Shown here: positions 45,993 to 58,690 of the stretch, piece by piece
Layout of the letters: every line of letters starts with the position of its first letter
Numbering within the stretch: the stretch's first letter is position 1
NCBI GenBank assembly: GCA_009731375.1
Contig: BJOX01000045.1
Location: forward strand, 338,909-402,908
Source: Paulinella micropora
Taxonomy: Eukaryota; Cercozoa; Imbricatea; Euglyphida
Reading direction: 5' to 3'
Length of the DNA stretch: 64,000 nt
Translations under genes and position numbers: made by a program
Notes under the pieces: generated by a model
Told to the model about the DNA's origin: nothing
Seen by the model: the letters and a program-made list of their open reading frames with translations, nothing else
Database searches by the model: none

Positions 45993-46043
<51 letters not shown>

Positions 46044-46079
46044 AGGAACAAGTTGAACCACCTCTGAGCCATCAATGAA

Positions 46080-46080
<1 letters not shown>
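45076..46080 (+). repeat. Core K cassettes with TA tracts, five units
   Basis: A core containing TCAAGTTTAAGTTATGTCCT and GGGGACATCACCGTATA begins near 45089, 45323, 45413, 45572 and 45952 (diverged). TA, CATA and CA tracts separate the cores. A 95-base N gap lies at 45769-45863 within TA repeat. Confidence 0.9.
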
Positions 46081-46157
<77 letters not shown>

Positions 46158-46335
46158 AAGCTATGTCTAAAGGAGAGACATCACATAAGAGGAAATACAT
46201 CAACCACGTCCACTCTACATACATCAACTATATGTATCAATCTATCGATCTATCAATCTACGTATCAATCCATCGATCTAGCAATCTATCTATCGATCTA
46301 GCAATCTATGTATGTATGTATCTATCTATCTATCC

Positions 46336-46407
<72 letters not shown>

Positions 46408-46505
46408 GTCTATCTATCTTAAGCTATGTCCATAGGAGAGACATCACATCAGAGGAAATACATCAACCACGTCCACTCTACATACACATCAACTATATGT
46501 ATCAA
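46081..46505 (+). repeat. Core K-prime cassettes with CTAT tracts
   Basis: CTAT tracts with cores at 46156 and 46418 containing TTAAGCTATGTC, GGAGAGACATCACAT and CCACGTCCACTCTACATAC. This is a diverged form of core K joined to a new right part. Confidence 0.85.
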
Positions 46506-46537
46506 TCTCTCCTATAGTTATAACTTAAGATAGATAA

Positions 46538-46574
<37 letters not shown>

Positions 46575-46596
46575 CAGATAGATAGATACATAGATA
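46506..46596 (-). repeat. Short inverted core and GATA tract
   Basis: 46503-46530 is a reverse-oriented fragment of core K-prime (CTCCTATAGTTATAACTTAA), followed by GATA. Confidence 0.75.
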
Positions 46597-46859
46597 AGAT
46601 AGAAAGAAAAGGTACATGGATGTATAGATCGATAAATTGATACATAGATCGATAGATTGATACATAGATTGATAGATCGATAGATTGATACATAGATTGA
46701 TAGATCGATAGATTGATACATAGATTGATAGATCGATAGATTGATACATAGATTGATAGATCGATAGATTAGCTTGATAGATCGATAGATTGATACATAG
46801 ATTGATAGATCGATTGATTGATACATAGATTGATGGATAGATTGCATCAGAGGAAATAT
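46597..46859. repeat. Left arm of a 770-bp inverted repeat
   Basis: ATCGATAGATTGATACATAG units, from GAAAGAAAAGGTACATGGA at the outer end to TTGCATCAGAGGAAATAT at the inner end. It matches the reverse complement of 47097-47367 over almost its whole length, including the single landmark TTAGCTTGATAGATCG. Confidence 0.9.
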
Positions 46860-47096
46860 GTGAACCAGGTCCATCCTACATATCCATCAAATATATGTAT
46901 CAATCTATCGATCTATCTATGTATCAATCTATCGATCTATCAATCTATGTATCAATCTATCGATCTATCAATCTATGTATCAATCTATCGATCTATCAAC
47001 CTATGTATCAATTTATCGATCTATCAATCTATGTATCAATCTATCGATTTATCAATCTATGTATCAATCTATCGATGTCTATGTATCAATCTATCG
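46860..47096. repeat. Spacer of the inverted repeat, itself built of ATCAATCTATCG units
   Basis: About 55 bp of core K-prime related sequence (AACCAGGTCCATCCTACATA) and then repeats of CAATCTATCGATCTAT in the right-arm orientation. Confidence 0.85.
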
Positions 47097-47367
47097 ATAT
47101 TTCCTCTGATGCAATCTATCCATCAATCTATGTATCAATCAATCGATCTATCAATCTATGTATCAATCTATCGATCTATCAAGCTAATCTATCGATCTAT
47201 CAATCTATGTATCAATCTATCGATCTATCGATCTATGTATCAATCTATCGATCTATCAATCTATGTATCAATCTATCGATCTATCAATCTATGTATCAAT
47301 CTATCGATCTATCAACCTATGTATCAATTTATCGATCTATCCATCCATGTACCTTTTCTTTCTATCT
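47097..47367. repeat. Right arm of the inverted repeat
   Basis: From ATATTTCCTCTGATGCAATC to TCCATGTACCTTTTCTTTC, near-perfect complement of 46597-46859. Repeat units CAATCTATCGATC give a period of about 20 bp distinct from plain CTAT. Confidence 0.9.
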
Positions 47368-47368
47368 A

Positions 47369-47419
<51 letters not shown>

Positions 47420-47455
47420 TTATCTATCTATCTATCCATCTATCTATCTATCTAC

Positions 47456-47551
<96 letters not shown>

Positions 47552-47565
47552 TTATCTATCTAACT

Positions 47566-47596
<31 letters not shown>

Positions 47597-47610
47597 TATC
47601 TATCTGTCTG

Positions 47611-47658
<48 letters not shown>

Positions 47659-47670
47659 CTATTTATCTAT

Positions 47671-47708
<38 letters not shown>

Positions 47709-47736
47709 GTCTATCTATCTATCTATCTATCTATCG

Positions 47737-47824
<88 letters not shown>
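47368..47824 (+). repeat. CTAT tract
   Basis: CTAT with a short CAAT run (47570-47596). Confidence 0.95.
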
Positions 47825-47882
47825 CTGTCGACAGTCTCGAAACTCCATCTGCTTACTGGGCCCTCTGTAATGGAGGTGGGAG
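47825..47882 (-). mobile_element. Dispersed family B, copy 4, 58-bp fragment at a gap
   Basis: It starts CTGTCGACAGTCTCG and stops at the 10-N gap (47883-47892). Only the central palindrome region is visible. After the gap CTAT repeat resumes, so part of the element is probably missing from the assembly. Confidence 0.8.
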
Positions 47883-47892
47883 NNNNNNNNNN

Positions 47893-47911
47893 CATCTATC
47901 TCCATCTATCC

Positions 47912-47944
<33 letters not shown>

Positions 47945-47977
47945 TCTATCTATTTATCTACCTACCTACCTACCTAC

Positions 47978-48026
<49 letters not shown>

Positions 48027-48027
48027 C

Positions 48028-48072
<45 letters not shown>

Positions 48073-48098
48073 CCTACCTACCTACCTATCTACCTACA

Positions 48099-48165
<67 letters not shown>

Positions 48166-48189
48166 ATATCTACCTACCTACCTATCTAC

Positions 48190-48235
<46 letters not shown>

Positions 48236-48254
48236 GTCTATTTATCTATCTATT

Positions 48255-48303
<49 letters not shown>

Positions 48304-48313
48304 CCTTCTATCC

Positions 48314-48349
<36 letters not shown>

Positions 48350-48370
48350 CCATCTATCTCCATCTATCCC

Positions 48371-48406
<36 letters not shown>

Positions 48407-48413
48407 TCTATCC

Positions 48414-48463
<50 letters not shown>

Positions 48464-48491
48464 GTACCTACCTACCTACCTACCTATCTAC

Positions 48492-48566
<75 letters not shown>

Positions 48567-48615
48567 CCTACGCACCTACCTACCTACCTACATATCTATC
48601 TATCTATCTATCTAC

Positions 48616-48674
<59 letters not shown>

Positions 48675-48704
48675 CCTACCTACCTACCTACATATCTACC
48701 TACA

Positions 48705-48758
<54 letters not shown>

Positions 48759-48775
48759 CCTATCTACCTATCTAC

Positions 48776-48830
<55 letters not shown>
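47893..48830 (+). repeat. CTAT and CTAC tracts with internal block duplications
   Basis: About 940 bp of CTAT with CTAC clusters recurring at about 47960, 48070, 48170, 48465, 48565, 48672 and 48760, and CATCTGTCTGTC landmarks near 47905 and 48365, indicating duplication of 400-bp and 100-bp blocks. Confidence 0.95.
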
Positions 48831-48882
48831 GTTCATGTGAGGCTATTTCGGCGGCGTACTTTGCCTAACATACATTCATACA

Positions 48883-48913
<31 letters not shown>

Positions 48914-49215
48914 TTCGATACATGTTTCGATACATACATACATACATACATACACATACATACATACATACATACGTACGTACATACATACATACATACA
49001 TACATACGCTATTTCGGCGGCGTACTTTGCCTACATACATACATACATACATACATACATACATACATACATACATAACACACAGACATGTATGACATAC
49101 ATGCATAACATACATAAGATAACATCATTACGTAATATAACATAAGAAAAATAAGATAACATAACATACATAAGATAACATAACATAACATACATAATAT
49201 AACTTAACATACATA
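48831..49215 (+). repeat. CATA tracts with a two-copy core, then ACATA repeat
   Basis: GCTATTTCGGCGGCGTACTT then TGCCTA occurs at 48842 and 49008 with CATA tracts after each. An irregular ACATAAGATA/ACATA pentanucleotide stretch follows. Confidence 0.9.
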
Positions 49216-49505
49216 AGATAACATAACATGCATACATGCCTGTTTCGGGTAGGTATATTCCTCATCTACATACATTACATACATACATAACATACTACAT
49301 ACGTTACATACATCATGTTACATACAACGATAGCATTTACAACACATACACAACATAGCCATCATACAATACATACAATACATACAAGACATACAATACA
49401 TACAATACATACACTACATGCATAAACATACACGTTACGTACTTACCTAGCATACACAACATACACAAAATAGACAATATACACAATATACAACTAAACA
49501 CCATA
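49216..49505 (+). repeat. Degenerate ACATA/ATACA repeat
   Basis: ACATACATAACATAC-like sequence with diverged units and a short unique start (GCCTGTTTCGGGTAGG). Confidence 0.8.
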
Positions 49506-50180
49506 CATACCTTCTTCGAAACGGGTAGAAAGACCAGAACAGACATACATAACATACATACATAGCATAACATACATACCTTATTCAAAATGGGTAGAAA
49601 GAGCAGAACAGACATACATAACATAACAAACATAACATACATACATAACATAACATACATGCCTTATTCGAAATGGATAGAAAGAGCAGAACAGACATAC
49701 ATAACATAACATACATTACATACATAACATAACATACATACCTTATTCAAAATGGGTAGAAAGACCAGAACAGATGTACATAACATAACATACATACATA
49801 ACATAACATACATGCCTTATTCAGAATGGGTAGAAAGACCAGAACAGACATACACAACATACATACATAACAACATAACATACATAATCTTATTCGAAAT
49901 GGGTAGGAAGACCAGAACAGATATACATAACATAGCAAACACAACATACATACATAACATGACATACATAACAGAACATACATAACTTATTCGAAATGGA
50001 TAGAAAGACCAGAACAGACATACATAACATAACATACATAATATACATACATAAAGAACATACATAATCTTATTCGAAATGGATAGAAAGACCAGAACAG
50101 ACATACATAACATAACAAACATAACATACATAACATACAAAACATACATAACATACATAACATACACACAACATACACAC
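49506..50180 (+). repeat. Core M cassettes with ACATA tracts, eight units
   Basis: A core containing CCTTATTCGAAATGGGTAG and AAAGACCAGAACAGAC begins near 49509, 49580, 49662, 49741, 49816, 49889, 49987 and 50070. Spacers of 40-65 bp are mixtures of ACATA and CATA. Confidence 0.9.
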
Positions 50181-50235
50181 CATACACAAGCTTGGCAGAA
50201 AGAGCAGCGCATGGCTAGACCCAGAAATACATACA

Positions 50236-50269
<34 letters not shown>

Positions 50270-51540
50270 CAGACATACAGACATACATACATATAGACAT
50301 ACATACATGTATTGACCCAGATGTACATACATACATACATAGATACATACGTATAAATATATACATACATACATACATAGATACATACGTATAAATATAC
50401 ATAGAGACATACAACATACACACCTTACTGGAACTTGGTAGAAACACCAGCGCATTGCTAGATGTAAAATAGGTTAACCTATAGATATATACATACATAC
50501 ATACATACATACATACATAAGCTTGGTAGAAACACCAGCGCATTGCTAGATGTAAAATAGGTTAACCTATACATGCATGCATGCATGCATACATACATAC
50601 ATACATACATACATAAGCTTGGTAGAAACACCAGCGCATTAGGTTCACCTACACATACATAAATACATACATACATACATACATACATACATACATACAT
50701 AAGCTTGGTAGAAATACCAGCGCATTGGTAGATGTAAAATAGATTAACCTACACATACATACATACATACATACATACATACATACATACATACATACAT
50801 AAAGCTTGGTAGAAAAACCAGCGCATTGCTATATGTAAAATACGTTAACCTATACATACATAACATACATATATATATACATACATACATAAATGAGCTT
50901 GGTAGAAACACCAGCGCATTGCTAGATATAAAATAGGTTAACCTACACATGCATACATACATACATACATACATACATACATACATACATACATAAATTA
51001 GCTTGGTAGAAACACCAGCGCATTGCTAGATGTAAAATAGGTTAACCTATACATACATACATACATACATACATACATACACACATACATACATAAGCTT
51101 GGTAGAAACACCAGCGCATTGCTAGATGTAAAATATGTTAACCTATGCATACATACATACATACATACATAGATACATACATACATACATACATACATAC
51201 ATACATACATACATACATAAGCTTGGCAGAAAGAGCAGCGCATTGCTAGAACTACATACATACATAACATACATACCTACATGCATACATACCGACCTAC
51301 CTACCGACCTACCTACCTTCCTACCTACCTACCTACATATACATACATACATACATACATACATAGATACATACATACATACATACATACATACATACAT
51401 AAGCTTGGCAGAAAGAGCAGCGCATTGCTAGAACTACATACATACATACATACATACATACATACATACATACATACCCACCTTCCTACCTACCTACCTA
51501 CATACATACATACATACATACATACATACATACATCATAC
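50181..51540 (+). repeat. Core N cassettes with CATA tracts, eleven units
   Basis: A core containing AAGCTTGGTAGAAACACCAG, CGCATTGCTAGATGTAAAAT and AGGTTAACCTA recurs about every 90-140 bp (core positions near 50205, 50447, 50537, 50633, 50718, 50819, 50912, 51016, 51112, 51236 and 51418). AGGTTAACCT is palindromic. Later units lose the last part. Confidence 0.9.
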
Positions 51541-51694
51541 ATGCATTACTAGAACTTGCATATGTTAACCTAGACATACATACATACATACATACATACA
51601 TACATACATTACATACATTACATACATTACATACATTACATATGTACGCACGTACATACACACACATACATACATGCATACACACATACATACA

Positions 51695-51740
<46 letters not shown>

Positions 51741-52905
51741 AATACCTGTTGCCAAATATATCGAACTGAGCCTGGCCGCCACACCTAATACATACATACA
51801 TACATACATAACATACATAACATACATAACATACATACATACATACATACATACATACATACATACATACATACATACCATACATACATACCATACATAC
51901 ATAACATACAGCAATGGCAGAAATTATGTATGTATGTATGTATGTATGTATGTCAAAGTGAGCCTGGCCGCCACACCTAATACATACATACATAACATAC
52001 ATACATAACATACATACGTAACATACATACGTAACATACATACGTAACATACATACGTAACATACATACGTAACATACATACGTAACATACAGCACCTGC
52101 AGAGGTTGTGTATGTTTGTGTGTATGTATGTATGTATGTATGTCGAAGTGAGCCTGGCCGCCACACCTAATACATACATACATACATACGTACATACATA
52201 CATACATAACATACATACATAACATACAGCACCTGCAGAGATTATGTATGTATGAGTGTATGTATGTATGTATGTATGTATGTATGCATGTATGTATGCA
52301 TGTATGTATGTATGTATGTATGTATGTATGTATGTATGTCGAAGTTAGCCTGGCCGCCACACCTAATACATACATACATAACATACATACATACATACAT
52401 ACATACATACATACATACATTACATACGTACATTACATACATACATATATACATACATACATACATACATACATACATACATACATACATAACATACATA
52501 CATAACATACATACATACCATACATACATACCATACATACATTACATACAGCACCTGCAGAGATTATGTATGTATGTATGTATGTATGTGTGTATGTATG
52601 TATGTAATTAGCCTGCCCAACACATCTTATAGATATACACATACATACATACATACATACATACATACATACATACATACATAACACACATAAATACATA
52701 CGTACATACATACGTACATACATACATACATACATACATACCTCCTAGCCTGCCCAACACATCTTATACATACCTAAATACATACATCCATACATACATA
52801 CATACATAACATACATAACATTCATAACATACATACATACGTACATACATACATACATACATACCTCTTAGACTGACCGCCACACCTTATACATACATAC
52901 ATACA

Positions 52906-52939
<34 letters not shown>

Positions 52940-52949
52940 CATACATACA

Positions 52950-52981
<32 letters not shown>

Positions 52982-53363
52982 CATGCATACATGCATACAT
53001 ACATAACATACATAACATATATAACATACATACATACATACATACGTGCATACATACATACATACATACCAATTAGCCTGACCGCCACACCTTATACATA
53101 CATATACATACACACACACATACATACATACATACATACATACATACATAACAAACATAACATACATAACATACATACACATCTGATACTCTGGCCGCCA
53201 CATTTGCAGAGATTATGTATGTATGTATGTATGTATGTATGTATGTATGTATGTATGTACGTACGTACGTACGTACGTACGTACGTACGTACGTACGTAC
53301 GTATGTATGTATGTATGTATGCATGTATGTATGTATGTATGTATGTATGTATGTATGTATGTA

Positions 53364-53394
<31 letters not shown>

Positions 53395-53494
53395 GTACGT
53401 ACGTACGTACGTATGTATGTATGTATGTATGTATGTATGTATGTATGTAGTTAGCCTGGCCGCCACACCTGCAGAGATTATGTATGTATGTATG
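51541..53494 (+). repeat. Core O cassettes with facing CATA and TATG tracts, ten units
   Basis: A core containing AGCCTGGCCGCCACACCT recurs near 51770, 51961, 52151, 52344, 52609, 52743, 52867, 53073, 53190 and 53453. A second core, CACCTGCAGAGATTATG, lies near 52092, 52229, 52550, 53205 and 53467 (a weak form near 51910) where CATA changes to TATG, so these units can form local hairpins. Confidence 0.9.
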
Positions 53495-53534
53495 TATGTA
53501 TGTATGTATGTATATATGTATGTATGTATGTATG

Positions 53535-53565
<31 letters not shown>

Positions 53566-53682
53566 ATATGTAAGTATGTATGTATGTATGTATGTATATA
53601 TGTATGTATGTATGTATGTACGTATGTATGTATGTATGTATGTATGTATGTATGTATGTATGTATGTATGTATGTATGTATG

Positions 53683-53716
<34 letters not shown>

Positions 53717-53778
53717 TGTATGTATGTATGTATGTATGTATGTATGTATGTATGTATGTATGTATGTATGTATATATG

Positions 53779-53812
<34 letters not shown>

Positions 53813-53852
53813 TGTATATATAAGGTAGAAAAATAAATTTAGATTCTTACGT

Positions 53853-53926
<74 letters not shown>

Positions 53927-53937
53927 GTGGTAGCACA
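53495..53937 (+). repeat. TATG tract then GATA tract
   Basis: TATG with ATATATG variants (53484-53822), 25 bp unique, GATA at 53855-53926. Confidence 0.95.
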
Positions 53938-54056
53938 CACACACACACCAGCTGCAACTGTTCCACTCTCTTCCTTTCACATCCTGCCGGGATGTGAAAA
54001 GGGCCCGCAAGGTCCGGTAAGGAAAGTCCGAAGGGTCAGGCTCGATCTAAGCAGGT
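53938..54056 (+). repeat. Family P, copy 1, with conserved hairpin
   Basis: About 100 bp containing a 9-bp perfect stem TTCACATCC/GGATGTGAA (53976-53984 and 53990-53998) with loop TGCCG, then GGGCCCGCAAGGTCCGG and GAAAGTCCGA. It is repeated at 54735-54822, where the loop is TTCCG and the stem unchanged. Confidence 0.75.
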
Positions 54057-54079
54057 AGGTAGGTAGGTAGTTAGGTAGG

Positions 54080-54151
<72 letters not shown>

Positions 54152-54204
54152 TTGCGACATCTCATATACGCATGCAGCGCTGACAGACCAAACATATCTA
54201 TCTG

Positions 54205-54259
<55 letters not shown>
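54057..54259 (+). repeat. GGTA, CTAT tracts and a short core
   Basis: CTAT on either side of 54151-54195, which carries TTTGCGACATCTCATATACG (the family B/C boundary motif in reverse) and CTGACAGACCAAACATATCT, related to 58437-58458. Confidence 0.85.
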
Positions 54260-54668
54260 GTGTGGGTGTGCTGGGCCCGTGGTGGGGTGCCATATGTGTG
54301 CCTAGCCATACGCCTATAAGTCACATGCCGAAATAGCGACGGGAAGCACAATCCTGTTCCCTCAGGGTGCCCTTTCTCGCTTGTTGAGCCCGGAATAAAA
54401 CCCACAGTGCTCTGTCGGTTTATACTAGACTGTCGAACAGTCTCGAAACTCCATCTGCTTACTGGGTCCTCTGTAATGGAGGTGGGAGCTCGTTCTGCAA
54501 GGGGCGCTTATGGAACGAGCCCTGGCCCCGCCTGGTACTAGGGAGCTTTGGTATCGCCTGTATCAGTCCCTTCCGTGCAAACATCACGGCTTAGCTGGGC
54601 ATCGGGTTAATACTTTACCCACAGACTTCCTTGGTTGACGAAATCAGAAGCTCCTTGTTTCCGATATC

Positions 54669-54672
<4 letters not shown>
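54260..54672 (-). mobile_element. Dispersed family B, copy 5 (minus strand, truncated)
   Basis: It matches family B from TGTGGGTGTGCTGGGCCC through the palindrome (GACTGTCGAACAGTC) to GATATCTTATC. The 3' third is missing and about 10 bases are lost near the 5' end (CCTTGTTTCCGATATC). Confidence 0.8.
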
Positions 54673-54732
<60 letters not shown>

Positions 54733-54734
54733 TC
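54673..54734 (+). repeat. CTAT tract
   Basis: Pure CTAT between family B and family P. Confidence 0.95.
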
Positions 54735-55034
<300 letters not shown>

Positions 55035-55273
55035 GATAGTACTACTAGTACTACTAGTACTACTACTACCACTACTAGTACTACTAGTACTACTACTACT
55101 ACTAGTACTACTACTACCACTAGTACTACTACTCCTAGTACTGCTACTAGTACTACTACTACTAGTACTACTACTACTACTAGTACTACTAGTACTACTA
55201 CTACTACTAGTACTACTACTACTACTAGTACTACTACTCCTAGTACTACTACTAGTGCTACTACTACTACTAC

Positions 55274-55339
<66 letters not shown>

Positions 55340-55348
55340 GAGTACTAG

Positions 55349-55382
<34 letters not shown>

Positions 55383-55442
55383 GCTACTACTACTACTACT
55401 ACTACTAATAATAATAATAATAATAATAATAATGATAATAAT
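55035..55442 (+). repeat. ACT trinucleotide array with AGTACT units, then AAT
   Basis: TACTAC with frequent ACTAGT palindromes, passing to AAT at 55405 just before SINE copy A6. Confidence 0.95.
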
Positions 55443-55690
55443 AGTGCTTCTCTGTCAATGGCTGATGCATTTCTGCACATGCGCCTCCATCGTCTCACCC
55501 GTGAGGGGAGTACGAAGAATTGACGATANNNNNNNNNNNNNNNACGATAAGCTCTAGACGGACCGGTATGTTCAATGAAAATACTGGTCCAAACGGACCG
55601 GTATGTTCAATGAAAATACTGGTGGCACCGACGGGAATCGAACTGGCGACAGGGCCCAGATGGTAGAACTTGACCACTGGGCTATCACGG
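55443..55690 (-). mobile_element. tRNA-derived SINE (family A), copy A6
   Basis: Same layout as A1, with two internal 30-bp units, box A at 55674-55684 and box B at 55634-55644. A 15-N gap (55529-55543) followed by a repeated CGATA suggests a join error or small deletion, since about 40 bp of body are absent. A second gap (55691-55700) follows the head. Confidence 0.8.
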
Positions 55691-55700
55691 NNNNNNNNNN

Positions 55701-56263
55701 GTCACAGTCAACACTCCAAGGCAGATATGCAATAATAATAATAATAATAATAATTTACTATATCTGAGGCGTACTGATGCAGCTAATGGCATATCCTCAA
55801 CGGACATAAGCCTCCAATACCCTTGTTCGAGTTCCTCCACCCCCCCGTGTCAGTCTCTCGCCTGATGATCGGGGCCACCGATGGAGCTCCTGAGGGCAAG
55901 ACTGCACTAAGCCGAGGTTATTCCGCAGTCCCAGCAACCTCTTGCAAGACGTCACCGAATGTGCAAGTGCATACACCAAGCGCGGTTGCTAGAGCTGCCT
56001 CGAAACCCCACCCATAACAATCTGGTGTCTGCTGGGTCCTGGGCTATCAACCAGCATATGCGGAGTTTAAGATCTTTTACGCGCGCAACGACCCTCCTCC
56101 CCAGCATCTACCACCAAAGGGTTATGAGTTGGCGTCACAGTTTAACGCCTTGAGGCCATTGGGCTGGAACTCTGTTTAGCAAGTGTGACTAGGTTTTTTC
56201 ATCGGGATTTCCCTCAAATATGTCACAGTCAACACTCCAAGGCAGATTTACTATATCTGAGGC

Positions 56264-56264
<1 letters not shown>
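55701..56264. repeat. Dispersed family E, copy E2, with direct terminal repeats
   Basis: Body 55772-56221 lies between two copies of a 43-bp sequence that joins GTCACAGTCAACACTCCAAG to TTACTATATCTGAGGCG. The right copy (56222-56264) is continuous. The left copy is split by an AAT tract (55728-55754). The body has TTGTTCGAGTTCC, a weak box-B-like motif, at 55822. On the minus strand a 60-codon frame has no recognised domain. This may be one unit of a tandem or a retroelement remnant. Confidence 0.65.
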
Positions 56265-56333
<69 letters not shown>

Positions 56334-56425
56334 TATAACAACAACACATTTTCTATGCAAAATGATTTTAGATCAATTTTATCGGGAACGACGGTGAAAT
56401 GTTAGATAGAACATGTTAGATAGAT
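56265..56425 (+). repeat. AAT tract and unique segment
   Basis: AAT at 56265-56330, then unique sequence to 56425 with no recognised feature. Confidence 0.9.
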
Positions 56426-56438
56426 AGTTAGAAACATC

Positions 56439-56511
<73 letters not shown>

Positions 56512-56528
56512 GTAGGTAGGTAGGTAAG

Positions 56529-56613
<85 letters not shown>

Positions 56614-56634
56614 TAGATAGATAGATAGATAGAT

Positions 56635-56676
<42 letters not shown>

Positions 56677-56690
56677 CGTACAGTTGTGAC
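56426..56690 (+). repeat. GATA tract
   Basis: GATA with one GGTA cluster at 56510-56528. Confidence 0.95.
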
Positions 56691-56898
56691 GTCGATATTG
56701 AATGGTGCAAAGTCTTCCACTACTTGACACCACACCGCCAAGATAAACTCCTATTGTAAAAAATCAAACAAACAAACAAACAAACAAACAAAAAGAAAAA
56801 AAAAATACAGACAAATATATACACGTACACACATACATAATCTTCCACTACTTGACACCACACCGCCAAGATAAACTCCTATTGTAAACATACATTCA
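56691..56898 (+). repeat. Core Q cassettes, first two units
   Basis: A core containing TCTTCCACTACTTGACACCA and CCGCCAAGATAAACTCCTAT lies at about 56711 and 56841, separated by CAAA repeat and an A-rich run. Confidence 0.9.
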
Positions 56899-57110
56899 TA
56901 AGGAATAGTGAAGAATTTCGGCCACCTCAAACTTTGGCCCAAAAAATAAATAAATAAATAAATAAATAAATTTAAAAAAAAAATGCATCTTGCGGTGAAA
57001 AGTCAGGGAAGAGTTCCGGCCACCCGAAGTTTTGTGCAAAAACAACGTATTCTGCGGTGAAAAATCACTTGCCGAAATATTTCCTGGCCGAAAATTTTCA
57101 CTCATCCTTA
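56899..57110 (+). mobile_element. MITE-like element family G, copy 2 (divergent)
   Basis: Terminal inverted repeats of about 26 bp begin TAAGGAATAGTGAAGAATTT on the left. The right end reads TTTTCACTCATCCTTA, and the two match at about 22 of 26 positions. TA stands at both outer edges, as in elements that duplicate TA on insertion. The interior has an AAAT tract and internal GTGAAAA/GGCC motifs, and no coding capacity. Confidence 0.7.
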
Positions 57111-57178
57111 CAGACATAATATATAGACGTACACACATACATAATCTTCTACTACTTGATATATATACACGTACACAC
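57111..57178 (+). repeat. Core Q fragment and CA/TA patches
   Basis: ATCTTCTACTACTTGATATA at 57142 is a truncated core Q unit. Confidence 0.75.
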
Positions 57179-57367
57179 GTGAAAAATTTCGGCCACCTCA
57201 CCTATCGGCCAACCGTAAATACGGGGAATTTTGGGCTAAACTTTAATATGTGGACAAGAAATGTACCGTAATTACCGGCTGGCCGAAATTCTTCAGAACT
57301 TTGAATAGGCAAATATACCGTTATTACGGGATAATTTGTTCTGGCCGAAAATTTTCACTATTCCTTA
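57179..57367 (+). mobile_element. MITE-like element family G, copy 3
   Basis: Close match to the copy at 2668-2858 through the whole body. The left terminus begins at GTGAAAAATTTCGGCC. The right terminus extends to CTATTCCTTA, matching the longer terminus of copy 2. The left end therefore lost about 9 bp. Confidence 0.75.
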
Positions 57368-58138
57368 CACATACATATTCTTCCATACTCCTATAAAAAC
57401 ATACATACATACATACATACATATATACATACATACATATATACATACATACATACATACAAGTCTTCTATGACTTGACACCACACTGCTTAGACATACT
57501 CCAATATCAACATACATACATACATACATACATACATACGTACATACGTACATACGTACATACATACATGGTATCTATAGTAAAAATATACACAAACACA
57601 CATACACACATACATACATACATACATACATACATACATACATACATACATACAAACACACATACACACATAGACAGTTTTCATCTACTTGACACCACAC
57701 AGCTAAGATATAGATAAAAATCCCATATCGACATACACACATACACAGAGAGATAGTCTTCCACTATTTGAAACCACACAGCTAAGATCTGTCTGTCTGC
57801 ATGTATGTATGTATGTATGTATGTATGTATGTGTCTATGTATGTATGTATGTATGTATGTATGTATGTATGTGTGTATGTATGTATGTATGTAGGTCTTC
57901 CAGTAACTGACACCACACAGCTAAGATATACTCTGTCTGCATTTATGTATGTATGTATGTATGTATGTGTGTATGTATGTAAGTCTTCCACTATATTTGA
58001 AACCACACAGCTAAGATATACTCTGTCTGTCTGTCTGCATGTATGTATGTATGTATGTATGTATGTATGTATGTATGTATGTATGTATGTGTGTATGTAT
58101 GTATGTGTGTATGTAAGTCTTCCACTATTTGATGTATG

Positions 58139-58169
<31 letters not shown>

Positions 58170-58215
58170 GTATTCCACTATTTGACACCACACAGCTAAG
58201 ATATACTCTGTCTGT
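57368..58215 (+). repeat. Core Q cassettes with CATA and TATG tracts, seven more units
   Basis: Cores near 57454, 57675, 57753, 57895, 57987, 58106 (truncated) and 58168 share TCTTCCACTA, TGACACCACACAGCTAAGAT and ATACTCTGTCTG. Tracts are CATA before about 57740 and TATG after it. Confidence 0.9.

Positions 58216-58690
<475 letters not shown>

Noticed and set aside
53938-54056. RNase P RNA-like GGAAAGTCCG in family P
   Set aside because: Only this 10-base word resembles the bacterial conserved region. The rest of an RNase P RNA fold is absent and the sequence is a dispersed repeat.
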